Assembly (NCBI RefSeq): GCF_000424625.1
Contig: NZ_AUKG01000002.1
Coordinates: forward strand, 1,054,001 to 1,118,000
Origin: Conexibacter woesei Iso977N
GTDB taxonomy: Bacteria > Actinomycetota > Thermoleophilia > Solirubrobacterales > Solirubrobacteraceae
Length of the DNA: 64,000 nt
Reading direction: 5' to 3'
Shown here: positions 56,228-64,000 of the stretch, in pieces
How positions within the stretch are numbered: the stretch's first letter is position 1
How the letters are laid out: each line of letters opens with the position of its first letter
Made by a program: the position numbers and the translations under genes
Notes under the pieces: generated by a model
The model's input: only the letters and a program-made list of their open reading frames with translations
What the model was told of the DNA's origin: nothing
The model's database searches: none

Positions 56228-57810
56228 ACCAGCCGATCAACGACAACAAGCTGCACGGCGATCCGGGGATCGAGGCGCACCCGCTGCACCACGAGATCCC
56301 GGTGAGCGCTGCCGGGGCCACCCCGATGCAGCGCGACCGCGCGACGACGATCTTCGAGAAGGGCGCCGCGGGGCGGCGTGCGTTCGTGGCTCCGGCCGTG
56401 GACGTCCCGGAGGTCGACGGGGCCAAGCTGCTGCCGCCGGCGTTCCGGCGCGACGCGGAGGCGCGCCTGCCCGAGGTGAGCGAGCCGGAGCTGGTCCGCC
56501 ACTACGTGAAGCTGTCGCGGCGCAACTTCGACCTCGACACGGGCTTCTACCCGCTGGGGTCGTGCACGATGAAGCACAACCCGCGGTTGCACGAGCGGGT
56601 CGCGTCGCTGGCCGGGCACTCGCGGCTGCACCCGCTGCAGTCGCCGGAGCGCGCGCAGGGCGCGCTGGAGTTGATGTACAACCTGGAGCGCGCGCTGGGT
56701 GAGGTAAGCGGGCTGCCGCACGTCTCGCTGCAGCCGTCGGCCGGCTCGCACGGCGAGCTCGCGGGCGTCCTGCTGACGCGGGCGTTCCACGAGGACCGCG
56801 GCCAGGTGCGCAAGAAGGTCCTGACGCCCGACACCGCGCACGGGACCAACCCGGCGACGGTGACGATGGCGGGCTTCGAGGTCGTCAAGGTCGGGACCAA
56901 CGAGGACGGCGGCGTCGACCTCGACGACCTCCGGGCCAAGGCCGACGAGACCGTCGCCTGCCTGATGTTGACCAACCCCAACACCTTGGGCGTGTTCGAC
57001 CCCAACATCACGGAGATCGCGAAGATCGTCCATGACGTGGGGGCGACCCTGTACTACGACGGCGCGAACCTGAACGCCATCATGGGCAAGGCGCGGCCGG
57101 GGGACATGGGCTTCGACATCGTGCATTTCAACCTGCACAAGTCGTTCACGCAGCCGCACGGCGGTGGCGGTCCGGGCTCCGGCCCGATCGCGGTGAGCGA
57201 GCGGATGAAGCCGTACCTGATGAACCCGCGGATCGTGAAGGCCGACGACGGGTCGTTCGACCTCGACGACCACGGCTACGAGAAGTCGATCGGCCGTCTG
57301 CGTGGGTTCCAGGGCAACTACGGGTGCTTCGTGCGGTCCTACGCCTACATCTGCTCGCTCGGGGCGGAGGGGCTGACGGACGCGTCGGAGACCGCGGTGC
57401 TCAACGCCAACTACCTGCTGGCGAAGCTGAAGGCGCTCGGCGTCCTCGACCACCTCCCGCTGGCGTTCGGGGAGGTCTGCATGCACGAGTTCGTGTTGAG
57501 CGGGTCGCCGATGAAGCGCGACCTCGGCATCAAGACGCTGGACTTGGCCAAGCGGCTGCTGGACCACGGCTACCACCCGCCGACGGTCTACTTCCCGCTG
57601 CTGGTCGACGAGGCGCTGCTGGTCGAGCCGACCGAGACCGAGACCAAGGAGACCCTCGACGGCTTCGCCGAAGCCCTCGCGGCGATCCTGACCGAGGCGG
57701 GCACCGACCCGCTGATCGCGCAGAACGCGCCCTACACGACGCCGGTGCGCCGCCTCGACGAGGCGGCCGCCGCGAAGCGGCCGGTCATCCGCCAGCCGCT
57801 CCCGGCCTAG
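56224..57810 (+). CDS. gcvPB: Glycine dehydrogenase (decarboxylating) subunit 2
   Basis: A 528-residue protein corresponding to the C-terminal half of P protein. It contains DTGFYPLGSCTMKHNPRLHE, LQPSAGSHGELAGVLL, DTAHGTNPATVTMAGFEVV, YYDGANLNAIMG and the PLP lysine (about 306) in FNLHKSFTQPHGGGGPGSGP. It is a little longer than usual (about 480-500) because of a 40-residue N-terminal extension. It is coupled to gcvPA by an ATGA overlap and ends at a strong convergent terminator. Confidence 0.95.
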   Translation: MNQPINDNKLHGDPGIEAHPLHHEIPVSAAGATPMQRDRATTIFEKGAAGRRAFVAPAVDVPEVDGAKLLPPAFRRDAEARLPEVSEPELVRHYVKLSRRNFDLDTGFYPLGSCTMKHNPRLHERVASLAGHSRLHPLQSPERAQGALELMYNLERALGEVSGLPHVSLQPSAGSHGELAGVLLTRAFHEDRGQVRKKVLTPDTAHGTNPATVTMAGFEVVKVGTNEDGGVDLDDLRAKADETVACLMLTNPNTLGVFDPNITEIAKIVHDVGATLYYDGANLNAIMGKARPGDMGFDIVHFNLHKSFTQPHGGGGPGSGPIAVSERMKPYLMNPRIVKADDGSFDLDDHGYEKSIGRLRGFQGNYGCFVRSYAYICSLGAEGLTDASETAVLNANYLLAKLKALGVLDHLPLAFGEVCMHEFVLSGSPMKRDLGIKTLDLAKRLLDHGYHPPTVYFPLLVDEALLVEPTETETKETLDGFAEALAAILTEAGTDPLIAQNAPYTTPVRRLDEAAAAKRPVIRQPLPA

Positions 57811-57820
57811 CCACGCCGCC

Positions 57821-57857
57821 GCGCCTGCACCGCCGCTAGCTCGCGGCGGTCAGGCGC
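57821..57857. terminator. Bidirectional terminator between gcvPB and the minus-strand operon
   Basis: ACCGCCGC pairs with GCGGCGGT around TAGCTC, and after one bulged C the stem continues GCGCCTG with CAGGCGC. It spans the stop of the minus-strand gene and serves both converging units. Confidence 0.65.
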
Positions 57858-59188
57858 GCCAGGCGCGGCTGGTTGCTCGCCGTCGCCGTCCTGCACTGCC
57901 ACGACCCGAGGCCGTCGCCGGAGGTCGAGAGCGTCAGGACCGGCGCCGCGCAGCTCCTGTCGCCCGACCGCTGCGGCAGCTGGTGGTAGGTCCCGGGCGG
58001 GTCGCTGGACGACGACGAGCGCGCCGCGAGGATCCGGGTCGGGCTGCCGCCGGCGGTGCCGTCGTCCCAGAGGATCACGACGCGGCCGGAGGCGTCGACG
58101 CCGGCGTTGAGGGCGCGCACCGCCCGCCGGCTCGCCGGCCCGATGTCGCGCTGCCTGCCCCAGGTCCCGGCCGACGAGCGCAGGATCAGCCCCGGCGTGC
58201 CGCCCGCCTTGCCGCCGGTGCCCTGCAGGAAGAACACCGCCAGGCGCCCGTTCAGCGACCCGGCGACGCTCGGCGCGATGCCCGACGGCAGCGTCGTCAG
58301 CAGCCGCGGCGTGGTCAGCGCGGTGCCGCCTGCGGCGAGGTCGGCGGCCCGGACGGTCAGCGCGCCGGGCAGGACGCCCTCGCTCCAGACGACCGTCAGC
58401 CCGCCGCCGGCCTGGACGACCGCGTCGGCCCGGGCGACGTTGGCGGTGCTCAGCGGCACGGCGGTGGGCGCCGGGAACGTCCCGTCGCCCGCGTCGCCGC
58501 GCGTCACCTCCAGCGTCGTCGTCCCGGTCGGCGAGCCCAGGACCGTCGGGGTCGCCGTCCACGTCACGACCGGCCGCGCGCTGCCGTCGATCCCGACGCT
58601 CACGTTGGCGATCGCCGCGTCGGTCGTCGCGGCGGCGAACGTCACGACCTGTGGCGCGGCCCCGTTGCGCAGCGTCGCGATCTTCACGACCGCGGGCGAG
58701 AACTCGGCCCACGCGACGGTTCCGGTGCCGTCGGGCGCGACCGCGTCGGCCAGCGCGGTCACGCCGCCGGACGATGGCAGCACCGCCGCGGTGCGCGGCA
58801 GCGCGGTGCGCGCGCCGAGCGCCGCCGCGAGGCCGATCGGGCCCTGCTGCTGGGCGTCCAGCGACCACGCGGTCACGAGGTGGCCGCTGGGGTTGACGTC
58901 GACCGCGGTCAGCCCGACGCCCGGCTGACCGCCGGCGTCGACCGTCACCGCGCTGCCCTGCGTCGCGTCGGACTTGATCGCCCGCATCTGCGCGACGCGG
59001 GCCTGCGTCGCCCCGCTGCCGGCGAACAGCTGCACGCCCTGGCCGTTGGGCCCGGCCGCGTAGAGCCCGACCGGCACGACCGACGCCGTGTGCGGCGTCG
59101 ACCACCCCGGCGCGCCGGCGTGCGCCGCCGCGGGCAGCGCACCTCCGGCGACGAGCAGCACGACGAGACCGACACGTAGGGGTTGCAT
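57836..59188 (-). CDS. Secreted repeat (propeller-like) protein
   Basis: A 450-residue exported protein of unknown role. Residues 1-24 are a signal peptide (LVVLLVAGGALPAAAHA). The rest consists of recurring strands with patterns such as SGHLVTAWSLDAQQQG, DGTGTVAWAEFSPAVV, ASGRVVILWDDGTAGG and GDGLGSWQCR, typical of beta-propeller repeats, similar in style to the first part of the PKD protein at 16901. Two cysteines near the end may form a disulfide. GGAGG lies 10 bases before the ATG. It is 18 bases downstream of the MMPL gene and probably co-transcribed. Confidence 0.7.
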   Translation of the reverse strand: MQPLRVGLVVLLVAGGALPAAAHAGAPGWSTPHTASVVPVGLYAAGPNGQGVQLFAGSGATQARVAQMRAIKSDATQGSAVTVDAGGQPGVGLTAVDVNPSGHLVTAWSLDAQQQGPIGLAAALGARTALPRTAAVLPSSGGVTALADAVAPDGTGTVAWAEFSPAVVKIATLRNGAAPQVVTFAAATTDAAIANVSVGIDGSARPVVTWTATPTVLGSPTGTTTLEVTRGDAGDGTFPAPTAVPLSTANVARADAVVQAGGGLTVVWSEGVLPGALTVRAADLAAGGTALTTPRLLTTLPSGIAPSVAGSLNGRLAVFFLQGTGGKAGGTPGLILRSSAGTWGRQRDIGPASRRAVRALNAGVDASGRVVILWDDGTAGGSPTRILAARSSSSSDPPGTYHQLPQRSGDRSCAAPVLTLSTSGDGLGSWQCRTATASNQPRLARLTAAS

Positions 59189-59206
59189 CGAGACCGGACC
59201 TCCGGC

Positions 59207-61483
59207 TCAGGGTGGGGTGGGGACGGATTCGGACGCTGGCTCGGCGACTGGTGCGGGCTCGGGCGCGGCGGCGGCCGCAGCGGCGGCGCGGTCGCGCTCG
59301 GCGAACCACTCCGCGCCCTCGATCGAGAAGTCGGGCAGCAGCCGGTCCAGCCAGCGCGGGAACCACCAGTTGGCGTTCCCGAGCAGCGTCATGACCGACG
59401 GGACCAGCAGGCAGCGCACGACGGTCGCGTCGACCGCCACCGCGATGCCCATGCCGACGCCGAACTGCTTGACGGTCGGGTCGCCGTTCAAGATGAACGC
59501 GAAGAAGACGCTCACCATGATCAGCGCCGCCGAGGTGATCACGCGGCCGGTGTGCGCGACGCCGTCGATGACCGCCTGGCGGTTGTCGTGGGTGCGCTCC
59601 CAGGCCTCCTTGATGTGGGTCATCAGGAAGACCTCGTAGTCCATCGACAACCCGAACAGGATCGCGAACATCATCAACGGCACGTAGCTGACGATCGCCA
59701 CCGTGTCGCTCAGCCCGACGACGCCGATCAACCACCCCTTCTCGAACACCGCGCTGACGACGCCGAACGCGGCGCCGATCGAGATGAGGTTCATGATCCC
59801 CGCCGTCAGCGGGATCACCAGCGAGCGGAAGGCCAGGACCAGCAGCAGGAAGCTCAGGCCGACGACGACCGCGATCGTCAGCACCAGCCGGCCGGAGATC
59901 TCGTCGGCGAGGTCGACGTAGCCCGCGGTCGTCCCGCCGACGTGCGCGGTCATGTGCTGGTCCTTGGTCGCCGCCGGGAGCGTCGTGGCGCGCAGGTGGC
60001 GGACGAGCTGCTCGGTGGCCCTGTCGGCGGGCGCGGACTTCGGCGTGACCGTGAAGACGGCCGCGGTCCCGTCGCCGTTGACCGACGGCGGCGCGACCGA
60101 GGCGACGTCGGCGGCGCTCGCGAGGTCCCTGCCGAGCGCGGCCAGCCGCGGGTCCTGCGCGCCGCCCTTCGCGGGCTGCGCCGACAGGTCGACGGCGACC
60201 AGCAGCGGGCCGTTGCTGCCCGCGCCGAACGCGGTCGTCATGCCGTCGTAGGCGCGCCGCGCCTGCGTGTCGTTCGGCAGCGCGCCGTTGTCCTGCTGGC
60301 CGAGGTAGAGCGACAGCGCCGGCAGCGCGAGCGCGAGCAGGATGATCAGCGCCACGACCGTCCCGAGCGCGGGCCGCCGCGCGACGCCCTCGGCCCAGCG
60401 CTCCCAACCGTGGGGGCGGCCGTCGGCCGGGGCGGTGCGCTCGTGGCGCCCGCGGCCGCGCAGCGCCAACGCGTCGATCCGGTCGCCGAGCATCGCCAGG
60501 AGCGCGGGCAGCAGCGTCGTCGCGGCGGCCATCGCGACGAGCACGACGATCGCCGCGGTGTAGCCGAGCGTCGTCACCAGCGGGATCCCGACGACGGCCA
60601 GCGACAGCAGCGCGACGATCACGGTCGTGCCGGCGAAGACGACCGCGCCGCCGGACGTCGCGGTCGCGCGGGCGACCGACTCCAGCGTCGGCAGGCCCGC
60701 GCGGCGCTGCTCCTGGTGGCGGGTGACGATGAACAGCGCGTAGTCGATCCCGACGCCGAGGCCGATCATCGTCGCGAGCGTGGGCGCGACGGTCGGGACG
60801 TCGCCGACGTGGCTGATCAGCGTGATGATCGACAGGCCGCTGACGAGGCCGAGCAGCGCGGTGGCGATCGGCAGGCCCATCGCGACGAAGGTGCCGAACG
60901 TGAGCAGCAGGACGAGGACCGCCATGGTGAGGCCGACGGCCTCGCTGGAGTGCGTCTCGGGCTTGGAGACCTTCTGGCCGACGTAGCCGCCGAAGGCCAC
61001 CGACAGCCCCGGGTCCCTCAACCTGTCGCCGAGCGCGACGATGCGGTGCGCGTCGTCGGTCGTGAGGTCGCTCGGAGCGGCGCGGAGGTTGAGGGCGATG
61101 ACGCCGATCTGCTGGTCCTTGGAGAGCAGCGATGCGCCCTGCGTGGAGAGCGGGCTGGTGGCGGCGCGCACGTCCGGGTCGGCGGCGAACGCGGCGGTCG
61201 CGGCGGCGATCGGCTTGTTGTAGGTGTCGTCGGTGACCTTCCTGCCGGCGGGCGCGGTCAACACCACCGGGTTGGTCCCGTTGGCCTGCTGGGGGAAGCG
61301 CGCGGTCAGGACGTCGGTCGCGTCCTGGCTGTCGCTGCCGGGCAGCGTGAGGTTGTCGCTGGTGTTGGGCCCCGCGGCGCGCGCGAGGACCGCGAGCGCG
61401 ACGGCGACCACGACCCAGGCGGCGACGACCGCGCGGCGATGGCGGACGCAGAACCCGCCGAGCGCGTAGAGCAGCGGCGTCAC
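59207..61483 (-). CDS. MMPL-family RND-type transporter
   Basis: A 758-residue membrane protein with two sets of helices, each preceded by a large external loop, as in MmpL lipid exporters. Helix 1 is AVVAAWVVVAVALAVLARA. The proton-relay Asp-Tyr pairs are visible in IGLGVGIDYALFIVTRHQEQ and LFGLSMDYEVFLMTHIKEAW. It likely exports a lipid or hydrophobic compound. The GTG start overlaps the stop of the subtilisin-like protease gene (GTGA), so the two are translationally coupled. C-terminal tail is Ala/Pro-rich. Confidence 0.88.
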   Translation of the reverse strand: MTPLLYALGGFCVRHRRAVVAAWVVVAVALAVLARAAGPNTSDNLTLPGSDSQDATDVLTARFPQQANGTNPVVLTAPAGRKVTDDTYNKPIAAATAAFAADPDVRAATSPLSTQGASLLSKDQQIGVIALNLRAAPSDLTTDDAHRIVALGDRLRDPGLSVAFGGYVGQKVSKPETHSSEAVGLTMAVLVLLLTFGTFVAMGLPIATALLGLVSGLSIITLISHVGDVPTVAPTLATMIGLGVGIDYALFIVTRHQEQRRAGLPTLESVARATATSGGAVVFAGTTVIVALLSLAVVGIPLVTTLGYTAAIVVLVAMAAATTLLPALLAMLGDRIDALALRGRGRHERTAPADGRPHGWERWAEGVARRPALGTVVALIILLALALPALSLYLGQQDNGALPNDTQARRAYDGMTTAFGAGSNGPLLVAVDLSAQPAKGGAQDPRLAALGRDLASAADVASVAPPSVNGDGTAAVFTVTPKSAPADRATEQLVRHLRATTLPAATKDQHMTAHVGGTTAGYVDLADEISGRLVLTIAVVVGLSFLLLVLAFRSLVIPLTAGIMNLISIGAAFGVVSAVFEKGWLIGVVGLSDTVAIVSYVPLMMFAILFGLSMDYEVFLMTHIKEAWERTHDNRQAVIDGVAHTGRVITSAALIMVSVFFAFILNGDPTVKQFGVGMGIAVAVDATVVRCLLVPSVMTLLGNANWWFPRWLDRLLPDFSIEGAEWFAERDRAAAAAAAAPEPAPVAEPASESVPTPP

Positions 61484-62730
61484 GGGGTGCCCTGCAGCGC
61501 GCGATCAAGGTCGAGGCGGCCGCCGCTGGCGACCTTGCCGTTCAGCGCTGGGAGCCTGTCGACGCTGCTGAGCAGGCGCGAGCGGATCGTCCTGTAGGAC
61601 GCGTCGGGGTCCTTGGCGCGCAGCATCGCGGCCGCGGCGGTGACGAACGGCGCGGCCATCGACGTGCCGCTGAGCGTCTTGTAGCGGTCGGTCGGGTAGG
61701 TGGACAGGATGCCGTCGCCGGGCGCGGCGAGGTCGACCTTCCTGGCGTCGAAGTTCGAGAAGCTGGCGAGCGTGTCGTCGGCGGTCGTGGCCGCGACGCT
61801 GATGATGTTGTCGAAGCCGTAGGACGCGGGGTAGGAGGGGTCGGCGTCGAGGTCCTTGCCGTCGTTGCCGGCGGCGACGACGAGCAGGATGCCCCTGTCC
61901 TTGACGGCCTGCACGGCGTCGTGGAGGGACCTGGAGGCGGTCGGCGCGCCGAACGAGCAGTTGATGATCTTGGCGCCGGAGCGCGCGGCGTACTGCATCC
62001 CGGCGATCGCGTCGGAGGTCGAGCCGCGGCCGCGGGAGTCCATGAAGCGGACCGGGACGATCCTGGTGGTCCAGCACGTCCCGGCGATCCCGGTCGCGTT
62101 GTTGGTGCGGCCGCCGACGATGCCGGCGACGTGGGTGCCGTGTCCGTCCTCGTCGCTGGCCGAGTCCCGGCCCTTGGGGATGTTGACGCCGTAGTAGTCG
62201 TCGACGTAGCCGTTGTGGTCGTCGTCCTTGTTGTTGCCCTTGATCTCGTGCGGGTTGTGCCAGATGTTGGCCTTGAGGTCCGGGTGGGCGTACTCGACGC
62301 CGGAGTCGAGCGTGGCGACCTTCGCGCACGACGTGCGGGTGTCCCAGGCCTGGCGCGCGGAGATCGAGCCGGTGCCGTTGCCGAGGGCGTACTGGCGCAG
62401 GAGGTCCGGGTCGTCCGGCGTCTCGCTGGAGCGCAGGACGTAGTCGGGCTCGACCCAGCGGATGTCGCGGCGACGCTCGAGCGCCCGGCGCAGGACCGCG
62501 AGCGCGACGCCGTGGCGGGGGCGGACGGCGACGGCGTCGATCGACGGCAGGTCGCGTGCGACGCGACCGCCAACCTTCCTGATGATCAATGCTCTGCTTT
62601 GCGCAGCAGTGGCAGTTGCGAACTGCGCGATCAGTTGATCGCTCACCGTGTCCGGTGCACCCGCACGTGCCGGAGACAGATGGACCTGCGACAGGGCCAC
62701 CGCCACGACGACCAACGTCGCGGCTCTCAC
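61480..62730 (-). CDS. Secreted subtilisin-like (S8) serine protease
   Basis: A 416-residue protease. Residues 1-23 are a signal peptide; 25-100 an inhibitor-I9-like propeptide (DQLIAQFATATAAQSRALI ... IRWVEPDYVLR); the catalytic triad is Asp142 (ATLDSGV), His197 (DGHGTHVAG) and Ser357 (LSGTSMAAP), with oxyanion Asn289 (VAAGND). NNKDDDHNGYVDDYYG looks like a calcium loop. There is no C-terminal helix, so it is not a mycosin of the ESX type. Start GTG lies 6 bases after TAGCCT on the minus strand. It is coupled to an MMPL transporter gene. Confidence 0.92.
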   Translation of the reverse strand: MRAATLVVVAVALSQVHLSPARAGAPDTVSDQLIAQFATATAAQSRALIIRKVGGRVARDLPSIDAVAVRPRHGVALAVLRRALERRRDIRWVEPDYVLRSSETPDDPDLLRQYALGNGTGSISARQAWDTRTSCAKVATLDSGVEYAHPDLKANIWHNPHEIKGNNKDDDHNGYVDDYYGVNIPKGRDSASDEDGHGTHVAGIVGGRTNNATGIAGTCWTTRIVPVRFMDSRGRGSTSDAIAGMQYAARSGAKIINCSFGAPTASRSLHDAVQAVKDRGILLVVAAGNDGKDLDADPSYPASYGFDNIISVAATTADDTLASFSNFDARKVDLAAPGDGILSTYPTDRYKTLSGTSMAAPFVTAAAAMLRAKDPDASYRTIRSRLLSSVDRLPALNGKVASGGRLDLDRALQGTP

Positions 62731-62736
62731 GTCGCC

Positions 62737-62742
62737 AGGCTA
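62737..62742 (-). promoter_or_regulatory. -10 element, leaderless start of the protease gene
   Basis: On the minus strand TAGCCT lies 6 bases before the GTG at 62730; it would drive the protease-MMPL-secreted protein operon. Confidence 0.45.
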
Positions 62743-62771
62743 CAGGCGGCGCGCGCCGCCGTGGCGAATCT

Positions 62772-63302
62772 TCAGCGGCGAGGGCGCTCGAAGCGGCGCA
62801 CGTTGTCGTCTGCTGCGGGCTCCTCGGCCGGTTGTGCTGTGGGTTGACTCGAGCGGTTGGCGTAGGTGCACAGGGCGGTGAAGCCGGACTGCAGCCAGTC
62901 GTTGGCGCCCGCGAGCGCGAGCACCGGGACGACCACCTGCGCCTCGCGCGGCCGCAGCATCCGCATGCCGACGAGCCCCAGAGCACTCCACGATCCCACA
63001 CAACGCGTGCAGCTCAGCAGCTCACCCGTCGCGTACCGCAGCCGTCGTCCCTTCGGCCGCCGCTGCCCATCCGGCCGCTCCTCCACGAACGGCTCCCGGA
63101 CCCACGAATCCACCTTCTCCTTGGCCACCAACTTGGCCAACGCGAACGTCGCGAGCCCCAACGCCGGCAGCTCACCCACCGCGATCGGCCTGCCACCCCT
63201 CACCCGCACGGCAATGACCACCGCACCGGTCAGCGCGCCGTACCCGGCACTCAAAGCGGCGTAGTCGATCGGCTTCGTCGGCGTCCGGCTGACGGGCTCC
63301 AT
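62772..63302 (-). CDS. DUF1360 family membrane protein
   Basis: A 176-residue protein. Helices lie near residues 14-32, 45-60 and 120-135. The segment ALAKLVAKEKVDSWVREPFVEE and GELLSCTRCVGSWSALGL are the DUF1360 signature, with a C-x-x-C pair. The C-terminal 40 residues are polar and low in complexity. Family function is unknown. TAGCGC lies 7 bases before the ATG on the minus strand. Confidence 0.78.
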   Translation of the reverse strand: MEPVSRTPTKPIDYAALSAGYGALTGAVVIAVRVRGGRPIAVGELPALGLATFALAKLVAKEKVDSWVREPFVEERPDGQRRPKGRRLRYATGELLSCTRCVGSWSALGLVGMRMLRPREAQVVVPVLALAGANDWLQSGFTALCTYANRSSQPTAQPAEEPAADDNVRRFERPRR

Positions 63303-63345
63303 CCCCCCCGCGCTACCCGAGCCCGGGGTCGCCGACGCACACGAA

Positions 63346-63386
63346 TGACCGCCGCGGATCGAAGCACTTTCGAGTAGTGGCGGTCA
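63346..63386. repeat. Two-stem inverted repeat in the intergenic region
   Basis: TGACCGCC (63346) pairs with GGCGGTCA (63379-63386); inside, TCGAA pairs with TTCGA, leaving a symmetric 5x5 internal loop and a 5-base end loop. It lies between divergent genes, in the otherwise featureless 237-base gap 63303-63539. Confidence 0.4.
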
Positions 63387-63539
63387 CACCGTCTCGCTGT
63401 TCAAATGCACCAGGCGCGTTCTCGCGAGGCTGGTCGCTGCCAAACGGCCGCAAATTGCGGCTTCTCTGAGCCCTGCAGCGAAGATACGACTTGTACGTCG
63501 TGGTGGATCTGGCCGGCGTCCGTTTGGGTCCCCGGCGCA

Positions 63540-63797
63540 GTGCAGCCACCCGACGAGATCCTCGCCAGGAACCTCCGCAAGGTCCGGGACCAGCTCGACC
63601 TCAGCCAGGAGGCCGTTGCCGCCGGTGCCGGCATGTCGGCGCGGGCGTACCAGCGCCTCGAGAGCGGCAGGTCCAACCCGACGCTGCGGACGCTGGTCCG
63701 GGTCGCCGCGAGCCTGAGGACCACGGTCGCAGCGCTCACGCACGGCGTGTCCCCGGACCCTGAGGCGGAGGATCCGGCCGCCGAACCCAAGACGTAG
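63540..63797 (+). CDS. Small XRE-family HTH regulator
   Basis: An 85-residue protein that is nearly all helix-turn-helix: LARNLRKVRDQLDLSQEAVA, AAGAGMSARAYQRLESGRSN and PTLRTLVRVAASLRTTVAAL. The GTG at 63540 is chosen because the HTH starts at once and upstream translation (Cys/Trp-rich) is not protein-like. The palindrome ACGAC-N6-GTCGT at 63486-63501 could be its operator. Single-domain regulators of this type often control neighbouring accessory genes; the neighbour to the right is outside the window. Confidence 0.72.
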   Translation: MQPPDEILARNLRKVRDQLDLSQEAVAAGAGMSARAYQRLESGRSNPTLRTLVRVAASLRTTVAALTHGVSPDPEAEDPAAEPKT

Positions 63798-64000
63798 GAC
63801 AACGCGGAAGAGGCGCCACGACGCTCGCTGCCGGACGCTTTCCGTCCTCGGGGCGCAGTAGCTTCGTGGCCACATAGCTGCCAAGGCCTAGCTCGGGCAG
63901 CGACCAGCCTCGTTCCGTCCTGCCGGGCACCCGGCCCAACTGCCCAAAGTGAACCTATCTTCGGGGCGAGGCGTCTTCCATGTCCGTACTTCGCTGCCAC
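63798..64000. other. Unannotated window end
   Basis: 203 bases with lower G+C than the rest and no ORF with natural composition on either strand. I see no promoter, terminator or RNA motif I would defend. Confidence 0.4.

Noticed and set aside
61480-62730. Mycosin of an ESX/type VII system
   Set aside because: The protease has no C-terminal membrane helix, and no EccB/C/D/E or WXG100 genes are nearby; the MMPL partner is not part of ESX.
1-64000. Mobile element, prophage or genomic island
   Set aside because: No transposase, integrase, phage gene, flanking repeat or tRNA site is visible, and codon use is uniform apart from short intergenic patches.

Overview
This is a roughly 64 kb, very G+C-rich chromosomal window from an actinobacterium, most likely of the class Thermoleophilia (Solirubrobacter/Conexibacter/Baekduia-like). 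That placement is an inference from the mixture of genes: a division/cell-wall cluster without ftsA, a DAP-type MurE, a tad pilus locus, paired DUF1800/DUF1501 secreted proteins and lysine-rich secreted proteins. I see no rRNA, tRNA, CRISPR array, insertion sequence or prophage.

Layout. 1-2553 holds a proton-translocating NAD(P) transhydrogenase operon (pntAA cut by the window edge, pntAB, pntB). 2636-6746 holds a small membrane protein and a secreted DUF1800 / DUF1501 / cupredoxin trio. 6743-11144 holds a DUF1707 protein, an MFS drug exporter with a divergent TetR regulator and a clear operator-promoter, a cupin and an SDR oxidoreductase. 11329-14704 is an envelope-stress type system on the minus strand (PspC/LiaF-like protein, small membrane protein, PspC-fused histidine kinase, LuxR-type regulator). 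14752-20415 holds glpD, a secreted PKD protein, and a RibD_C reductase coupled to folP. 20548-22014 encodes a Rho-like protein that lacks several catalytic elements of Rho. 23139-31971 is a tad-type pilus region with a two-component system, a CpaB-like SAF protein, a secreted calcium-binding protein, an MFS transporter, cpaF, tadB and tadC, with small ORFs that fill gaps between genes and overlap both neighbours. 32198-34973 holds pncB-type nicotinate phosphoribosyltransferase and a DUF3352 lipoprotein.

35684-52064 is the dcw cluster: mraZ, rsmH, ftsL-like, ftsI, murE, murF, mraY, (an antisense metallophosphoesterase), murD, ftsW, murG, murC, ftsQ, ftsZ. Most genes overlap or lie within a few bases, so they should be co-expressed to make lipid II and build the septum. 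murB and ftsA are absent from their usual places. A structured control region (MraZ boxes inside a promoter, then a terminator-like hairpin) precedes mraZ. 52798-57810 holds ferritin and a glycine cleavage set (gcvT, gcvH, gcvPA, gcvPB). 57836-63302 on the minus strand holds a subtilisin-like protease translationally coupled to an MMPL transporter, a secreted protein and a DUF1360 membrane protein. The window ends with a small HTH regulator.

A window-wide theme is transcription starting at or next to the start codon: at least nine genes have a TANNNT hexamer 6-8 bases upstream of ATG/GTG and no Shine-Dalgarno sequence, which is the mark of leaderless mRNAs.
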